DNA from: an uncultured Lachnospiraceae bacterium | GTDB lineage: Bacteria; Bacillota; Clostridia; Lachnospirales; Lachnospiraceae | Reading direction: 5' to 3' | DNA length: 64,000 bases | NCBI GenBank assembly: GCA_902793685.1 | Contig: CADBEN010000002.1 | Span: 1 to 64,000, forward strand | Shown: positions 23,224 to 31,840 of the stretch, in pieces | Numbering within the stretch: the stretch's first letter is position 1 | Layout of the letters: the number at the start of each line of letters is the position of its first letter | The notes under the pieces: generated by a model | What the model was told of the DNA's origin: nothing | What the model saw: the letters and a program-made list of their open reading frames with translations, nothing else | Databases searched by the model: none | Made by a program: the position numbers and the translations under genes

Positions 23224-24669
23224 TCAGTAACCGATCAGCCAGTCGTACAGTTCCTGATACTTCAGCGCGGAAGTATTCCAGGAGAAATCCGCCGCCATGG
23301 CGCGGTCAATGATCTTGTTCCAGTCACGCTTGCGGTCATAATAGACAGACTTCGCATAGCGGACGACATTCAGCATATCATGCGCATTGTAGTTCGTAAA
23401 GGAAAAACCGGTTCCGGTGCCCTCATACTCGTTGAAGGGCTCCACCGTATCCTTCAGGCCGCCGGTCTCGCGGACGATAGGCAGCGTGCCGTAGCGCAGC
23501 GCGATCAGCTGGGACAGGCCGCAGGGCTCGAACAGGGACGGCATCAGGAAGGCGTCACAGGAAGCGTAGATCTTGTGCGCCACAGCGTCGGAGTAATATA
23601 TCTGCGCGGAGACCCTGTCGTGGTACTTCCAGTCATAATGCCGGAACATGTTCTCGTACTTCTCGTCGCCGGTGCCGAGCACCACCAGCTGCACGTCCTC
23701 GGAGCAGAGTTCGTCCATGACGCTGTTGATCAGGTCGAAGCCCTTCTGGTCCGTCAGTCTGGAGACGACGCCGATCATGAACTTGTGCTCGTCTTCCGTC
23801 AGGCCGAATTCCTTCTGCAGGCCCTTCTTGTTCTTGATCTTCTCCTTGCGGAAGGTCTTCGCATTGTAGGGCTGGTAGATGAGCTGGTCGGTCTCCGGGT
23901 TGAACTCCTCGTAGTCGATGCCGTTCACGATGCCGCGGAGGTCGTTCTTTCTCGCGCGGAGCAGTCCGTCCAGGCCTTCGCCGTAGAAGGGCTCCTGAAT
24001 CTCCTCAGCGTAGGTCTGGGAGACGGTGGTGATGGCGTCGGCATAGACCACGCCGCCCTTCAGGAAGTTGCCGTTCTTGTAGGACTCCAGCTTGTCCGGG
24101 GTGAAGTAGTAGTCCGGCAGGCCGGAAAGTCTCTGGATGGTCTTCACATCCCACACGCCCTGGAACTTCAGGTTGTGGATGGTGAATACAGACTTGATAT
24201 CGCGGAAGAACTCGCCGCCGCGGAAACGGTCCTTCAGATAGACCGGGATCAGTCCTGTCTGCCAGTCGTGGCAGTGGATGACATCCGGCTTGAAGCCGAT
24301 GACCGGCAGTGCGGAAAGGGCAGCCTGGGAGAAGAAAGCGAACTTCTCCAGGTCGTAGAGCCAGTCGCCGTAGGGCTTCGGGCCGCTGAAATAGCTTTCG
24401 TTGTCGATGAAATAGAACGTGATGCCGTCCTGGACATACTTCATGATCCCGACGTATCTGTCCTGTCCGTTGTAATACATGTAGAAATGATCCACATACT
24501 CAAACTTGTAGCGGATCTCTTCCTTGATGCACATATATTTCGGGATCATGACCCTGACGTCAAAATACTCCTTGTTAAAACATTTCGGCAGAGTGCCGGC
24601 AACGTCAGCAAGGCCTCCGGTCTTGATAAAAGGAACTGCTTCTGATGCGACAAAAAGGATGTTCTTCAT
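23224..24669 (-). CDS. glgA: Glycogen synthase
   Basis: A 481-residue bacterial glycogen synthase of glycosyltransferase family 5, adding glucose from ADP-glucose to glycogen. KTGGLADVAG at residues 16-25 is the ADP-glucose-binding loop, HCHDWQTGLIPVYL is the family HDW motif, and the GT-B C-domain has MIGVVSRLTDQKGFDL and MPSLFEPCGLSQLIALRYG with the catalytic-type EPCGL segment. Other glycogen genes (glgB, glgC, glgP) are not in the window. The ATG follows GGAGG. A TACAAT -10-like hexamer lies about 65 nt upstream, so it may have its own promoter. Confidence 0.95.
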   Translation of the reverse strand: MKNILFVASEAVPFIKTGGLADVAGTLPKCFNKEYFDVRVMIPKYMCIKEEIRYKFEYVDHFYMYYNGQDRYVGIMKYVQDGITFYFIDNESYFSGPKPYGDWLYDLEKFAFFSQAALSALPVIGFKPDVIHCHDWQTGLIPVYLKDRFRGGEFFRDIKSVFTIHNLKFQGVWDVKTIQRLSGLPDYYFTPDKLESYKNGNFLKGGVVYADAITTVSQTYAEEIQEPFYGEGLDGLLRARKNDLRGIVNGIDYEEFNPETDQLIYQPYNAKTFRKEKIKNKKGLQKEFGLTEDEHKFMIGVVSRLTDQKGFDLINSVMDELCSEDVQLVVLGTGDEKYENMFRHYDWKYHDRVSAQIYYSDAVAHKIYASCDAFLMPSLFEPCGLSQLIALRYGTLPIVRETGGLKDTVEPFNEYEGTGTGFSFTNYNAHDMLNVVRYAKSVYYDRKRDWNKIIDRAMAADFSWNTSALKYQELYDWLIGY

Positions 24670-24751
24670 TGCGTTTCCTCCGGAATATGCATGGTCTTGG
24701 TTCCTATCGTAAACCCCTGTACATATTGTACCATGATTGCCTGAAAAAGTC

Positions 24752-26416
24752 TTAACTCTGAGCCTTTTTCCGCTCCGCCAGCGCTTTCATTTCCGAGGCG
24801 GTGGCAAGGACGCCGGACGTGATCTCCGTCCCGCCGATGAGACGCGCGAGTTCCGCCGTGATCTCCTCTCCCCGGATCTCCCGGATGGAGGTTTCCGTGT
24901 GCTCTTCGTCAGACCGCTTCTCGATCAGGCAGTGATGATCCGCCATGGCGGCGATCTGCGGAAGGTGGGTGATGCAGAGCACCTGCCGGCCGCGGCTTAT
25001 ACGGGAAAGCTTCTCGGAGACCATCTGGGCGGTGCGCCCGCTGATCCCGGTGTCGATCTCGTCGAAGATCAGGGTCCCGATCTCATCCCGGTCAGCGAGG
25101 ACCGTCTTCAGCGCCAGCATAATGCGGGAAAGCTCTCCGCCGCTGGCCACATCCTTCAGCGGCTTCACCGGCTCCCCGGGGTTCGTGCGGATCCGGAACT
25201 CTGCCCGGTCCTTCCCGTCCGGTCCGGGATTCTCTGTCTCCGTAAGCCGGATCTCAAACAGGGCTCCCCGGAAGTTCAGGGACTCCAGCTGCTCCGTGAT
25301 CCGTTTTTCCAGGTCCGCCGCCGTCTTTTTCCGGATGGCGGTGAGTTCCGCGCAGACTGCGGAAAGTTCCTCCCCCAGGCGGCGCTTTTCCGCCGTCATC
25401 TCGTCCCGGTTCTTCTCGAATTCTTCCAGGAATTCAAGCCGTTCCTCTTTCTGCTTCAGCAGCCCCCCGATCCCGGAGACCGAGGTGCCGTACTTGTCCT
25501 CCAGGTGCCGGATCAGGTCCAGCCGTTCCGCCACGGCGTCCAGGCGCCCCTCGTCCGCGGTCACCTCCCCTGCCGCGTCCGCCGCGGCGCGGCGGGCATC
25601 CGTGAGAAGGGAATCCAGCTCCGCCACCTGGTCCAGAAGTCCCTTAAGCGACGGATCATATTCCGCGGCATCGCTCACCCGGCGCACCGCCTTTGAGACG
25701 GCGTCCGTGTCCAGCGCGTCCGCCGCTTCGGAAAGGGCGCCGGAGATCCGCGACGCGTTCCTGAGTCTCTGGAATTCCTGCGCCAGCGCTTCCTCTTCCC
25801 CTTCCTTCAGGGCAGCGTCCCGGATCTCGCTGATCTCAAAACGCAGGATCTCCTTTTCCCGTTCCCGGAAGCTGTTGTCCGACTCCCGGCTTAAGATCTT
25901 TTTCAGCTCCGACCACCGGCCGTAAAGCCTTCCGCACTCCGCCTTTTTCTTTTCCAGTTCCTCCGGCGCCATCAGGTCCACAAAAGCGAGATGCCGCTCC
26001 GGATAGAGCAGAGTCTGGTGTTCATGCTGACCGTGAATGTCGATCAGCCGGTCTGTGAGTTCCCGGAGAAGTCCCGCGGTCACGGCTTCGTCGTTCACCC
26101 TGAGAACGCTCCGGTTTTTCATGATCTTTCTTGTGATGATCAGCGTTCCGTCTTCCTCCGGCGTGATGCCGAGTTCCCGGATACGCGAAAGCCGCTCTTC
26201 TCCTGTTACGGAGAAAAGCAGCTCGATGTAGGCATATTCTGCACCGGTCCGGATCAGTCCCTTCCCGGTCTTGGCGCCCAGGGCGGCGGCGATGGAATCA
26301 ATCAGGATCGATTTTCCCGCTCCGGTCTCACCGGACAGCACCGTGAGTCCCTCGCGGAACTCCAGGTCCGCCTGTCCGATCAGGGCGAAATTTCTTACAT
26401 GCAGTTCTGAAAGCAT
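24752..26416 (-). CDS. recN: DNA repair protein RecN
   Basis: A 554-residue SMC-like ATPase acting in double-strand-break repair. Walker A GETGAGKS lies at residues 29-36; a long coiled-coil region (about 150-380) is interrupted by the usual middle; the ABC signature SGGELSRIMLALK and Walker B TLIFDEIDTGISG are near 420-465. The order argR-recN is the standard Firmicute one, but downstream comes glgA instead of the sporulation genes spoIVB and spo0A. The start codon follows a weak GGGGGT site after the duplicated argR tail. Confidence 0.96.
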   Translation of the reverse strand: MLSELHVRNFALIGQADLEFREGLTVLSGETGAGKSILIDSIAAALGAKTGKGLIRTGAEYAYIELLFSVTGEERLSRIRELGITPEEDGTLIITRKIMKNRSVLRVNDEAVTAGLLRELTDRLIDIHGQHEHQTLLYPERHLAFVDLMAPEELEKKKAECGRLYGRWSELKKILSRESDNSFREREKEILRFEISEIRDAALKEGEEEALAQEFQRLRNASRISGALSEAADALDTDAVSKAVRRVSDAAEYDPSLKGLLDQVAELDSLLTDARRAAADAAGEVTADEGRLDAVAERLDLIRHLEDKYGTSVSGIGGLLKQKEERLEFLEEFEKNRDEMTAEKRRLGEELSAVCAELTAIRKKTAADLEKRITEQLESLNFRGALFEIRLTETENPGPDGKDRAEFRIRTNPGEPVKPLKDVASGGELSRIMLALKTVLADRDEIGTLIFDEIDTGISGRTAQMVSEKLSRISRGRQVLCITHLPQIAAMADHHCLIEKRSDEEHTETSIREIRGEEITAELARLIGGTEITSGVLATASEMKALAERKKAQS

Positions 26417-26428
26417 TAATACCCCCGC

Positions 26429-26478
26429 GGCCGCCGTTATACAGCGGTCAATTTCAGGCCGCCGTTACACGGCGATCA
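26429..26478. repeat. 28-bp duplication of the argR tail
   Basis: GGCCGCCGTTAYACRGCGRTCA occurs at 26429 and 26457, a 28-bp step. The copy at 26457 holds the last codons and stop of argR (minus strand, ATCGCCGTGTAA). The second copy, also with a TAA, lies between argR and recN. Confidence 0.85.
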
Positions 26479-26914
26479 TTTTTCTGATTTTTTCCATGAG
26501 GGCGACGGTGTCTTCGCCGCTGCGCGTGGCACACATGATGGTGTCGTCTCCGGCGATGGTGCCCACCAGCTCATGAATATGCATCGCGTCCAGGGACGCC
26601 GCCACTGCGCCTGCCATGCCCGGCACGGTGCGCAGGACAAGGATATTCATGGCGCGGTCCATGGAAAGGTATCCGTCCTGCAGGATCCGGATGTACTTGT
26701 CCGAATGAGAGTCCTGTCCCTGCATGACAGAATAGCGCTGGCGCCCGTTGTCCATCGAGATCTTGGTCAGCTTCAGCTCGCGGATGTCTCTGGAGACTGT
26801 TGCCTGTGTCACCGTAAAGCCTGACTCCCTGAGACGCTCTGCCAGCTCCTCCTGGGTATCGATCTCATACTTTCCGATGAGTTCCACGATCTTTGAATGT
26901 CTTTCAAGTTTCAT
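26465..26914 (-). CDS. argR: Arginine repressor ArgR
   Basis: A 149-residue arginine-sensing transcription regulator. The N-terminal winged helix includes TVTQATVSRDIRELKLTK (residues 34-51), the recognition helix with SRD. The C-terminal domain has LRTVPGMAGAVAASLDAM and the arginine-binding GTIAGDDTIM near 117-126. It would control arginine synthesis or degradation; the arginine-consuming polyamine operon at 52-59 kb is a plausible but untested target. The gene lies 10 nt after nadK in the conserved cluster. Its 3' end is duplicated. Confidence 0.94.
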   Translation of the reverse strand: MKLERHSKIVELIGKYEIDTQEELAERLRESGFTVTQATVSRDIRELKLTKISMDNGRQRYSVMQGQDSHSDKYIRILQDGYLSMDRAMNILVLRTVPGMAGAVAASLDAMHIHELVGTIAGDDTIMCATRSGEDTVALMEKIRKMIAV

Positions 26915-26924
26915 GCGTCTTCTC

Positions 26925-27761
26925 CTACAGAACCGTCATTTTGCTCCGCAGCTGTGTGAAGAAGGTGCCGCCGCTCAGGCGGATCAGCGGTGTCCGCAGA
27001 TCCGATCCCGTCACGCGCACCCGGCTTCCGGCGCGGAGCTCCTTTGTGACAGCGCCATCAAAACTGACGCTCTGGATTCCTTCCTGGTCACTGGAAACAA
27101 CGACCTCGATGGTGTCCTCCGCGCGAAGCACAATACTTGAACGGTTCAGCGCATGGGCGCAGATCGGGGTCAGAATGGTCATTCTGGCCGCCGGATCGAC
27201 GATGGGTCCGCCTGCGCTGAGATTATATGCGGTGGATCCCGTCGGGGTCGATATAATTATACCATCTGCCTTATATTCATTCAAGAAAGCGCCGTTCACC
27301 AGCACACGAAAATGCGACGCGGCGCCGCTGGGAGAACGGAACAGGACGACCTCGTTCAGGGCGAGGTGCGGATTCGGCTCCGCCGGCATCCCGGGATTCT
27401 CATGCATTATGGTCCCCTCCAGCATCATCCGCTCCTCAATGGAGTAATTCCCGCTGAGAAGGGCGTTCAGCATGCCGGGGATCTCCTCCCTGTCCGAGAC
27501 TGCGGTCAGGTAGCCGAGATGTCCGATATTGATGCCGATGATCGGGATCCCGGTCCCGGCGATGCGTCTGGCGGCGCGGATGATGGTGCCGTCCCCGCCG
27601 AGGGAGATCACGCAGTCGATGCCGTAAAGCTCCTCCGGGAAAAGATCCTCTGAATCCATGACGGTTTCCGCACTGTGGGATAGCAGGTACTCCCGGACAA
27701 ACGCGGCAGTCTCCTCGGCCTTCTCCTTTTTTTTGTTTATAAACAGACAGAATCGTTTCAT
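26925..27761 (-). CDS. nadK: NAD kinase
   Basis: A 278-residue ATP-dependent NAD kinase making NADP. The diacylglycerol-kinase-like GGDGT motif is at residues 55-59, followed by GINIGHLGYLTAV and the NE/D-type segment ALNEVVLFRSPSG; GIIISTPTGSTAYNLSAGGP is the second signature. Its start overlaps the end of tlyA by 4 bp. This is the standard place for the gene in Clostridia. Confidence 0.95.
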   Translation of the reverse strand: MKRFCLFINKKKEKAEETAAFVREYLLSHSAETVMDSEDLFPEELYGIDCVISLGGDGTIIRAARRIAGTGIPIIGINIGHLGYLTAVSDREEIPGMLNALLSGNYSIEERMMLEGTIMHENPGMPAEPNPHLALNEVVLFRSPSGAASHFRVLVNGAFLNEYKADGIIISTPTGSTAYNLSAGGPIVDPAARMTILTPICAHALNRSSIVLRAEDTIEVVVSSDQEGIQSVSFDGAVTKELRAGSRVRVTGSDLRTPLIRLSGGTFFTQLRSKMTVL

Positions 27762-28594
27762 ACTGTCCCGCCTTCCTGCGGCTTGTTCAGGGATTCATGA
27801 GCCGCGGCGACTGTGCCAGCGATCATCTCCTCCATCACGGCGGAGACAGCCTGCGCCTCCTCCGGGACACAGCGGAGATCGTAGAGATATTCGATATTGC
27901 CTTCCGGTCCGCGGATCGGGGAGAAGGTGAGCCCGGCAACGGAAAACCGGTTCGAAAGGGCATAGGAGACCGCCGCCCGGATCACGTCCCGGTGGACTGC
28001 CGGATCCCGCACGACGCCGTGCTTTCCGACCTTTTCCCTGCCGGCTTCAAACTGGGGCTTGATGAGCGCCGCCACTTCCCCGTCCTCCGTCAGGAGCTCC
28101 CGCACCGCGGGAAGCACCTTCGAGAGGGAAATGAAGGAGACGTCGATGGAAGCCAGCTGCACCGGCTCCCCGATCTGATCCGGCGTCACGTACCGGATAT
28201 TGGTTTTTTCCATGCAGACGACCCGCGGGTCGTTCCTCAGCTTCCAGTCCAGCTGCCCGCGGCCCACATCGACCGCATAGACCTTCACGGCGCCGTTCTG
28301 CAGCATGCAGTCGGTGAAGCCCCCGGTGGACGCGCCCACGTCCATGCAGACCTTGCCTTCCGGGCGCACGCCGAACTCCGCCACCGCCTTCTCCAGCTTC
28401 AGCCCGCCGCGGCTCACGTATTTCAGTGTGGTCCCGCGGATCTCAATGGAGCAGTCCTCCGGAAACGAAGCGCCTGCCTTGTCTTCCTTCTGTCCGTTCA
28501 CGTAGACGATCCCGGACATGATCAGTGCTTTTGCCTTTTCCCTGCTCCCCGCGAGATTCCGGTTTACAAGGAGAATATCCAGCCGTTCCTTCAA
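27758..28594 (-). CDS. tlyA: TlyA-family rRNA 2'-O-methyltransferase
   Basis: A 278-residue protein with an N-terminal S4 RNA-binding domain (residues 1-60, RLDILLVNRNLAGSREKAKA) and an FtsJ-like methyltransferase domain. The SAM-binding motif VCMDVGASTGGFTDCML lies near 82-98 and ALIKPQFEAGREKVGKHG near 200. Relatives methylate 16S and 23S rRNA, and some have haemolysin-like effects; only the methyltransferase role can be read here. It overlaps nadK by 4 bp and follows dxs by about 80 bp. Confidence 0.93.
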   Translation of the reverse strand: MKERLDILLVNRNLAGSREKAKALIMSGIVYVNGQKEDKAGASFPEDCSIEIRGTTLKYVSRGGLKLEKAVAEFGVRPEGKVCMDVGASTGGFTDCMLQNGAVKVYAVDVGRGQLDWKLRNDPRVVCMEKTNIRYVTPDQIGEPVQLASIDVSFISLSKVLPAVRELLTEDGEVAALIKPQFEAGREKVGKHGVVRDPAVHRDVIRAAVSYALSNRFSVAGLTFSPIRGPEGNIEYLYDLRCVPEEAQAVSAVMEEMIAGTVAAAHESLNKPQEGGTV

Positions 28595-28675
28595 GTTCCG
28601 TTCCTTTCCTTCAGGTCCGCGCCTTTCTTCAGTTACTGTCTCTTCCCGGTCCGGCGCCGTACCTTTACGGCCTGC

Positions 28676-30538
28676 TCAGAAGCCGTAGCGTTCTTTCATC
28701 TTCCGCAGCACGGAATCCGAATCGATCCCCAGATGTTCCCGCAGGACGGACACGTCCCCGTGCTCCACATACGCGTCCGGAAGGGCGATATTCATCACGT
28801 CGACCTCCGGATGGTTCCGGCGGAACCAGTCCGAGACCGACATGCCGAAGCCGCCGTTCAGGACGTTTTCTTCCATGGTGATCACGCGGCAGTGCTTCTC
28901 CGCAAGCCGCTCCAGCAGTTCCGTATCGATGGGCTTCACGAACCGGCCGTTGGCCAGGGTGCAGGGATGTCCTTCCGCCTTCAGCTTGCTGCGGATGTGC
29001 TCCCCGGTGCTCACCATGCTTCCCACCGCAAGGATCGCGGTCTCTGATTCCTCGTAAAGGATCTCGCCCTTTCCGAATTCCACCGGGCTCCGGAATTCCT
29101 CCAGTCCCCGGTAAGCCTGTCCCCGCGGATAGCGGATGGCGATGGGGCCGCCGAAGGAAAACGCAAAGCTCAGGCAGTCCTCCAGCTCCCAGGCATTCTT
29201 CGGGGCAAGGATGGTCATGTTCGGGATGCAGCCCAGGAAAGACAGGTCGAAGATCCCCTGGTGGGTCTCGCCGTCGGCGCCCACCAGTCCCGCGCGGTCC
29301 AGCGCGAAGACGACAGGCAGGTTCTGTATGCAGACGTCGTGCAGCACCTGGTCGAAGCCGCGCTGCAGAAAGCTTGAGTAGACCGCCACCACCGGCTTCA
29401 TCCCGCCGGCGGCAAGGCCCGCGGCGCTCGTCACCGCGTGCTGCTCCGCGATCCCCACGTCAAAGAAGCGCTCCGGGAAACGGTCCCGGAAGGCGCTGAG
29501 TCCCGTGCCGTCCGGCATGGCAGCGGTCACCGCCACGATGTCCGGGTCCTTTTCCGCGAGCTCGATCAGCTTCTTCGAGAAAACGTCCGTATAATCCGGG
29601 AACTCCTTTTTCTTCTTCGATCTTCCGGTCCGGATGTCGAAGGGACCGACGCCGTGGAAGCGGTCCGGATGGAGCTCCGCCGGCCGGTAGCCCTTGCCTT
29701 TCTTCGTCACCACGTGGACGATAACGGCGTGGTTCAGCCGTTTCGCCTCCCCGAAGACCCTGACCATGCGCCTGATGTCGTGGCCGTCCACCGGCCCCAG
29801 ATAGGTGATCCCCATATTCTCGAACAGCATGCCCGGGATCAGGAGCTGCTTGATGCTGTTCTTGGTATCCTTGATCTTCCCGACGACATGGGGACCGACG
29901 CCCGGAATGTTCCCGAGGGATTCCGCGACCTGCTCCTTCAGCTTATTGTAGCGGACGCCCGTGCGGATGGAGTTCAGGTAATCCGAAATGCCGCCGACAT
30001 TCTCGGAGATCGACATGCTGTTGTCGTTCAGGACGATGATGAAATTCTTTTTCAGTCTTGCGGCGTTGTTCAGGGCCTCATAGGCCATTCCGCCGGTCAG
30101 TGCGCCGTCTCCGATCACGGAGATGATGCTGTAGTCTTCCCCCTTCAGGTCCCTGGCTTCCGCCATACCGATGCCGGCGGAAATGGAGGTCGACGAATGA
30201 CCCGTATTGAACGGGTCACAGGGGTTTTCGTTCGTCTTCGGGAACCCGGAAATGCCGCCGAAGCTGCGGAGTCCCTGGAATTCGTCTTTACGCCCGCTCA
30301 GGATCTTGTGGGTGTAGGACTGGTGTCCCACGTCCCATATGATCTTGTCCTTCGGCGGGGAAAATGAAAGATACATGGCCATGGTGAGTTCCACCACACC
30401 GAGATTGCTGGCCAGATGCCCTCCGGTCCTGCTGGTGGTCTGCACCAGGAACCGGCGGATCTCCTGCGCCAGGGCATTCCATTCTCCCGGCGGGATCTTT
30501 TTCAGATCCTCCGGGCCTGTAATGCGGTCCAGTATCAT
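28676..30538 (-). CDS. dxs: 1-deoxy-D-xylulose-5-phosphate synthase
   Basis: A 620-residue thiamine-diphosphate enzyme, first step of the MEP isoprenoid pathway. It has HLASNLGVVELTMAMYLSF near 40, DVGHQSYTHKILSGR, the ThDP motif GDGALTGGMAYEALNNA near 150, and the transketolase-like second half (FDVGIAEQHAVTSAAGLA, ALDRAGLVGADGETHQGIFD). The ATG at 30538 (MILDRITG) follows GAGG; a GTG two codons earlier is less well spaced. It lies directly downstream of ispA, linking isoprenoid precursor and prenyl synthesis. Confidence 0.96.
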   Translation of the reverse strand: MILDRITGPEDLKKIPPGEWNALAQEIRRFLVQTTSRTGGHLASNLGVVELTMAMYLSFSPPKDKIIWDVGHQSYTHKILSGRKDEFQGLRSFGGISGFPKTNENPCDPFNTGHSSTSISAGIGMAEARDLKGEDYSIISVIGDGALTGGMAYEALNNAARLKKNFIIVLNDNSMSISENVGGISDYLNSIRTGVRYNKLKEQVAESLGNIPGVGPHVVGKIKDTKNSIKQLLIPGMLFENMGITYLGPVDGHDIRRMVRVFGEAKRLNHAVIVHVVTKKGKGYRPAELHPDRFHGVGPFDIRTGRSKKKKEFPDYTDVFSKKLIELAEKDPDIVAVTAAMPDGTGLSAFRDRFPERFFDVGIAEQHAVTSAAGLAAGGMKPVVAVYSSFLQRGFDQVLHDVCIQNLPVVFALDRAGLVGADGETHQGIFDLSFLGCIPNMTILAPKNAWELEDCLSFAFSFGGPIAIRYPRGQAYRGLEEFRSPVEFGKGEILYEESETAILAVGSMVSTGEHIRSKLKAEGHPCTLANGRFVKPIDTELLERLAEKHCRVITMEENVLNGGFGMSVSDWFRRNHPEVDVMNIALPDAYVEHGDVSVLREHLGIDSDSVLRKMKERYGF

Positions 30539-30568
30539 ATCCACCTCGATACTTGTTTTTTTTTACGG

Positions 30569-31471
30569 TCAGTTCGTCCGGTCTGTGAGCATGTGGATCA
30601 GGCCTTTAAGTGTTTCCTTGTCGCCGGGCAGTTCTTCCAGAAGCTCCTCTGCTTCCGCGGAAAGACGCTCCACCTCTGCCTCCGCCTTCTCCAGGCCGTA
30701 CAGCGTGACGTAAGTCGTTTTCTGATTCTTTTCGTCGGAATGGATCGGTTTTCCCAGCTCCTCCACCGTGGAGATCTCGTCCAGGATGTCGTCCCGGATC
30801 TGGAAGGCGATGCCGACGTTCGTGCCGATCTTTTCGGCGATCTCTGCCTCTCTGGCTGTCGCTCCGCCGATCACCGCGCCTATCATAAGGGAAGCTTCGA
30901 TCAGGGCGCCGGTCTTCAGACGGTAGATGAACTCCAGCTGCTCTTCATTCAGGGGCTTTCCGGTCTGTTCTACGTCCACCGCCTGTCCGCCCAGCATTCC
31001 CCGGATCCCGCTCTTCTCGCCCAGGATCTGGATGGCCTCTCCCGCACGGGAGGGGTCACTGGAATCCGCGGCGCAGCGGCCGACGATGTACATAGCTTCC
31101 AGCATCAGCGCATCACCCGCAAGGACGCCCATGTCCTCGCCGTAGGTATACCAGGTCGTAGGCTTTCCGCGGCGCAGCGTATCGTTGTCCATGCAGGGGA
31201 GATCGTCATGGATGAGGGAAAAGGTATGGATCATCTCCATCGCCGCCATAAAGGGCGCAATATCCCCGATCCAGCTCTCGCGCTCCTCGCCGCAGGTCTC
31301 CGCAAAGCACCGGCACATCTCGTACATGAGGATGGGGCGGATGCGCTTTCCGCCGTTCTCCACCGCCTCGTCCATGGCACGGATCACCGTCTCCTGCAGT
31401 CCCTTTTTCTTCGGCAGGTATTCAAGGAGCAGCTGATTGATCTCACTGTTGTTATATTGGAACGCGCTCAT
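30569..31471 (-). CDS. ispA: Polyprenyl synthetase (farnesyl diphosphate synthase type)
   Basis: A 300-residue trans-prenyltransferase, probably making geranyl/farnesyl diphosphate from IPP and DMAPP. GGKRIRPIL at residues 40-48, the first aspartate-rich motif DDLPCMDND at 89-97, and the second, FQIRDDILD, near 220-228 are present. The spacing of the first motif (DDxxCMDND) is of the FPP synthase type seen in Firmicutes. It overlaps xseB by 4 bp and precedes dxs by 30 bp. Confidence 0.94.
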   Translation of the reverse strand: MSAFQYNNSEINQLLLEYLPKKKGLQETVIRAMDEAVENGGKRIRPILMYEMCRCFAETCGEERESWIGDIAPFMAAMEMIHTFSLIHDDLPCMDNDTLRRGKPTTWYTYGEDMGVLAGDALMLEAMYIVGRCAADSSDPSRAGEAIQILGEKSGIRGMLGGQAVDVEQTGKPLNEEQLEFIYRLKTGALIEASLMIGAVIGGATAREAEIAEKIGTNVGIAFQIRDDILDEISTVEELGKPIHSDEKNQKTTYVTLYGLEKAEAEVERLSAEAEELLEELPGDKETLKGLIHMLTDRTN

Positions 31472-31725
31472 AATTCTTCTCCTTCCAGGACAGTCATTTC
31501 CTTTTCCACACGGTCGATCCTTCCGTTGATCACCTGCACCAGCTTCATGCCCTTCTCATAGAGGGCGAAGGATGCCTCCAGCGGGGTCTCCTCATCTTCC
31601 AGCTTTTCGAGAAGCTCCTCCAGCTCCGCGAGGTCCTCCTCCACGGTGCGGCCTTCTTCCTGTCCGGTCGTCTCTGCGCTTTCCGTCCGTTTCTTCCTGC
31701 GTTTTATGCCGGTACTGTCGTCCAC
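31468..31725 (-). CDS. xseB: Exodeoxyribonuclease VII small subunit
   Basis: An 85-residue XseB. The acidic helical core EEDLAELEELLEKLEDEETP followed by LEASFALYEKGMKLVQ is the family pattern; partners are XseA upstream and the ssDNA substrate. It starts at GTG 31725 with AAAGGAG 5 nt before it. The N-terminal 30 residues are a basic/polar extension. Its stop overlaps the start of ispA. Confidence 0.93.
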   Translation of the reverse strand: MDDSTGIKRRKKRTESAETTGQEEGRTVEEDLAELEELLEKLEDEETPLEASFALYEKGMKLVQVINGRIDRVEKEMTVLEGEEL

Positions 31726-31797
31726 GTCGTCTCCTTTCCTTCCGGTATCGTTTTGCTTTCAGCTCTGTATGGTTTCCGAATCCGTTCTGCTGTTTAT

Positions 31798-31840
31798 ATC
31801 TGTTTTACTGTTTTACTGTTTTACTGTTTTACTGTTTTCC
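31798..31840. repeat. 8-bp tandem repeat covering the xseA stop codon
   Basis: TGTTTTAC is repeated four times from 31801, with a final variant TGTTTTCC inside the gene. On the minus strand AAAACAGT units begin within the last codons of xseA (GGAAAACAG, then TAA) and continue past the stop. Confidence 0.9.

Noticed and set aside
23380-24645. Plus-strand open frame of 421 codons opposite glgA
   Set aside because: Antisense shadow of glgA; no domain or start signal.
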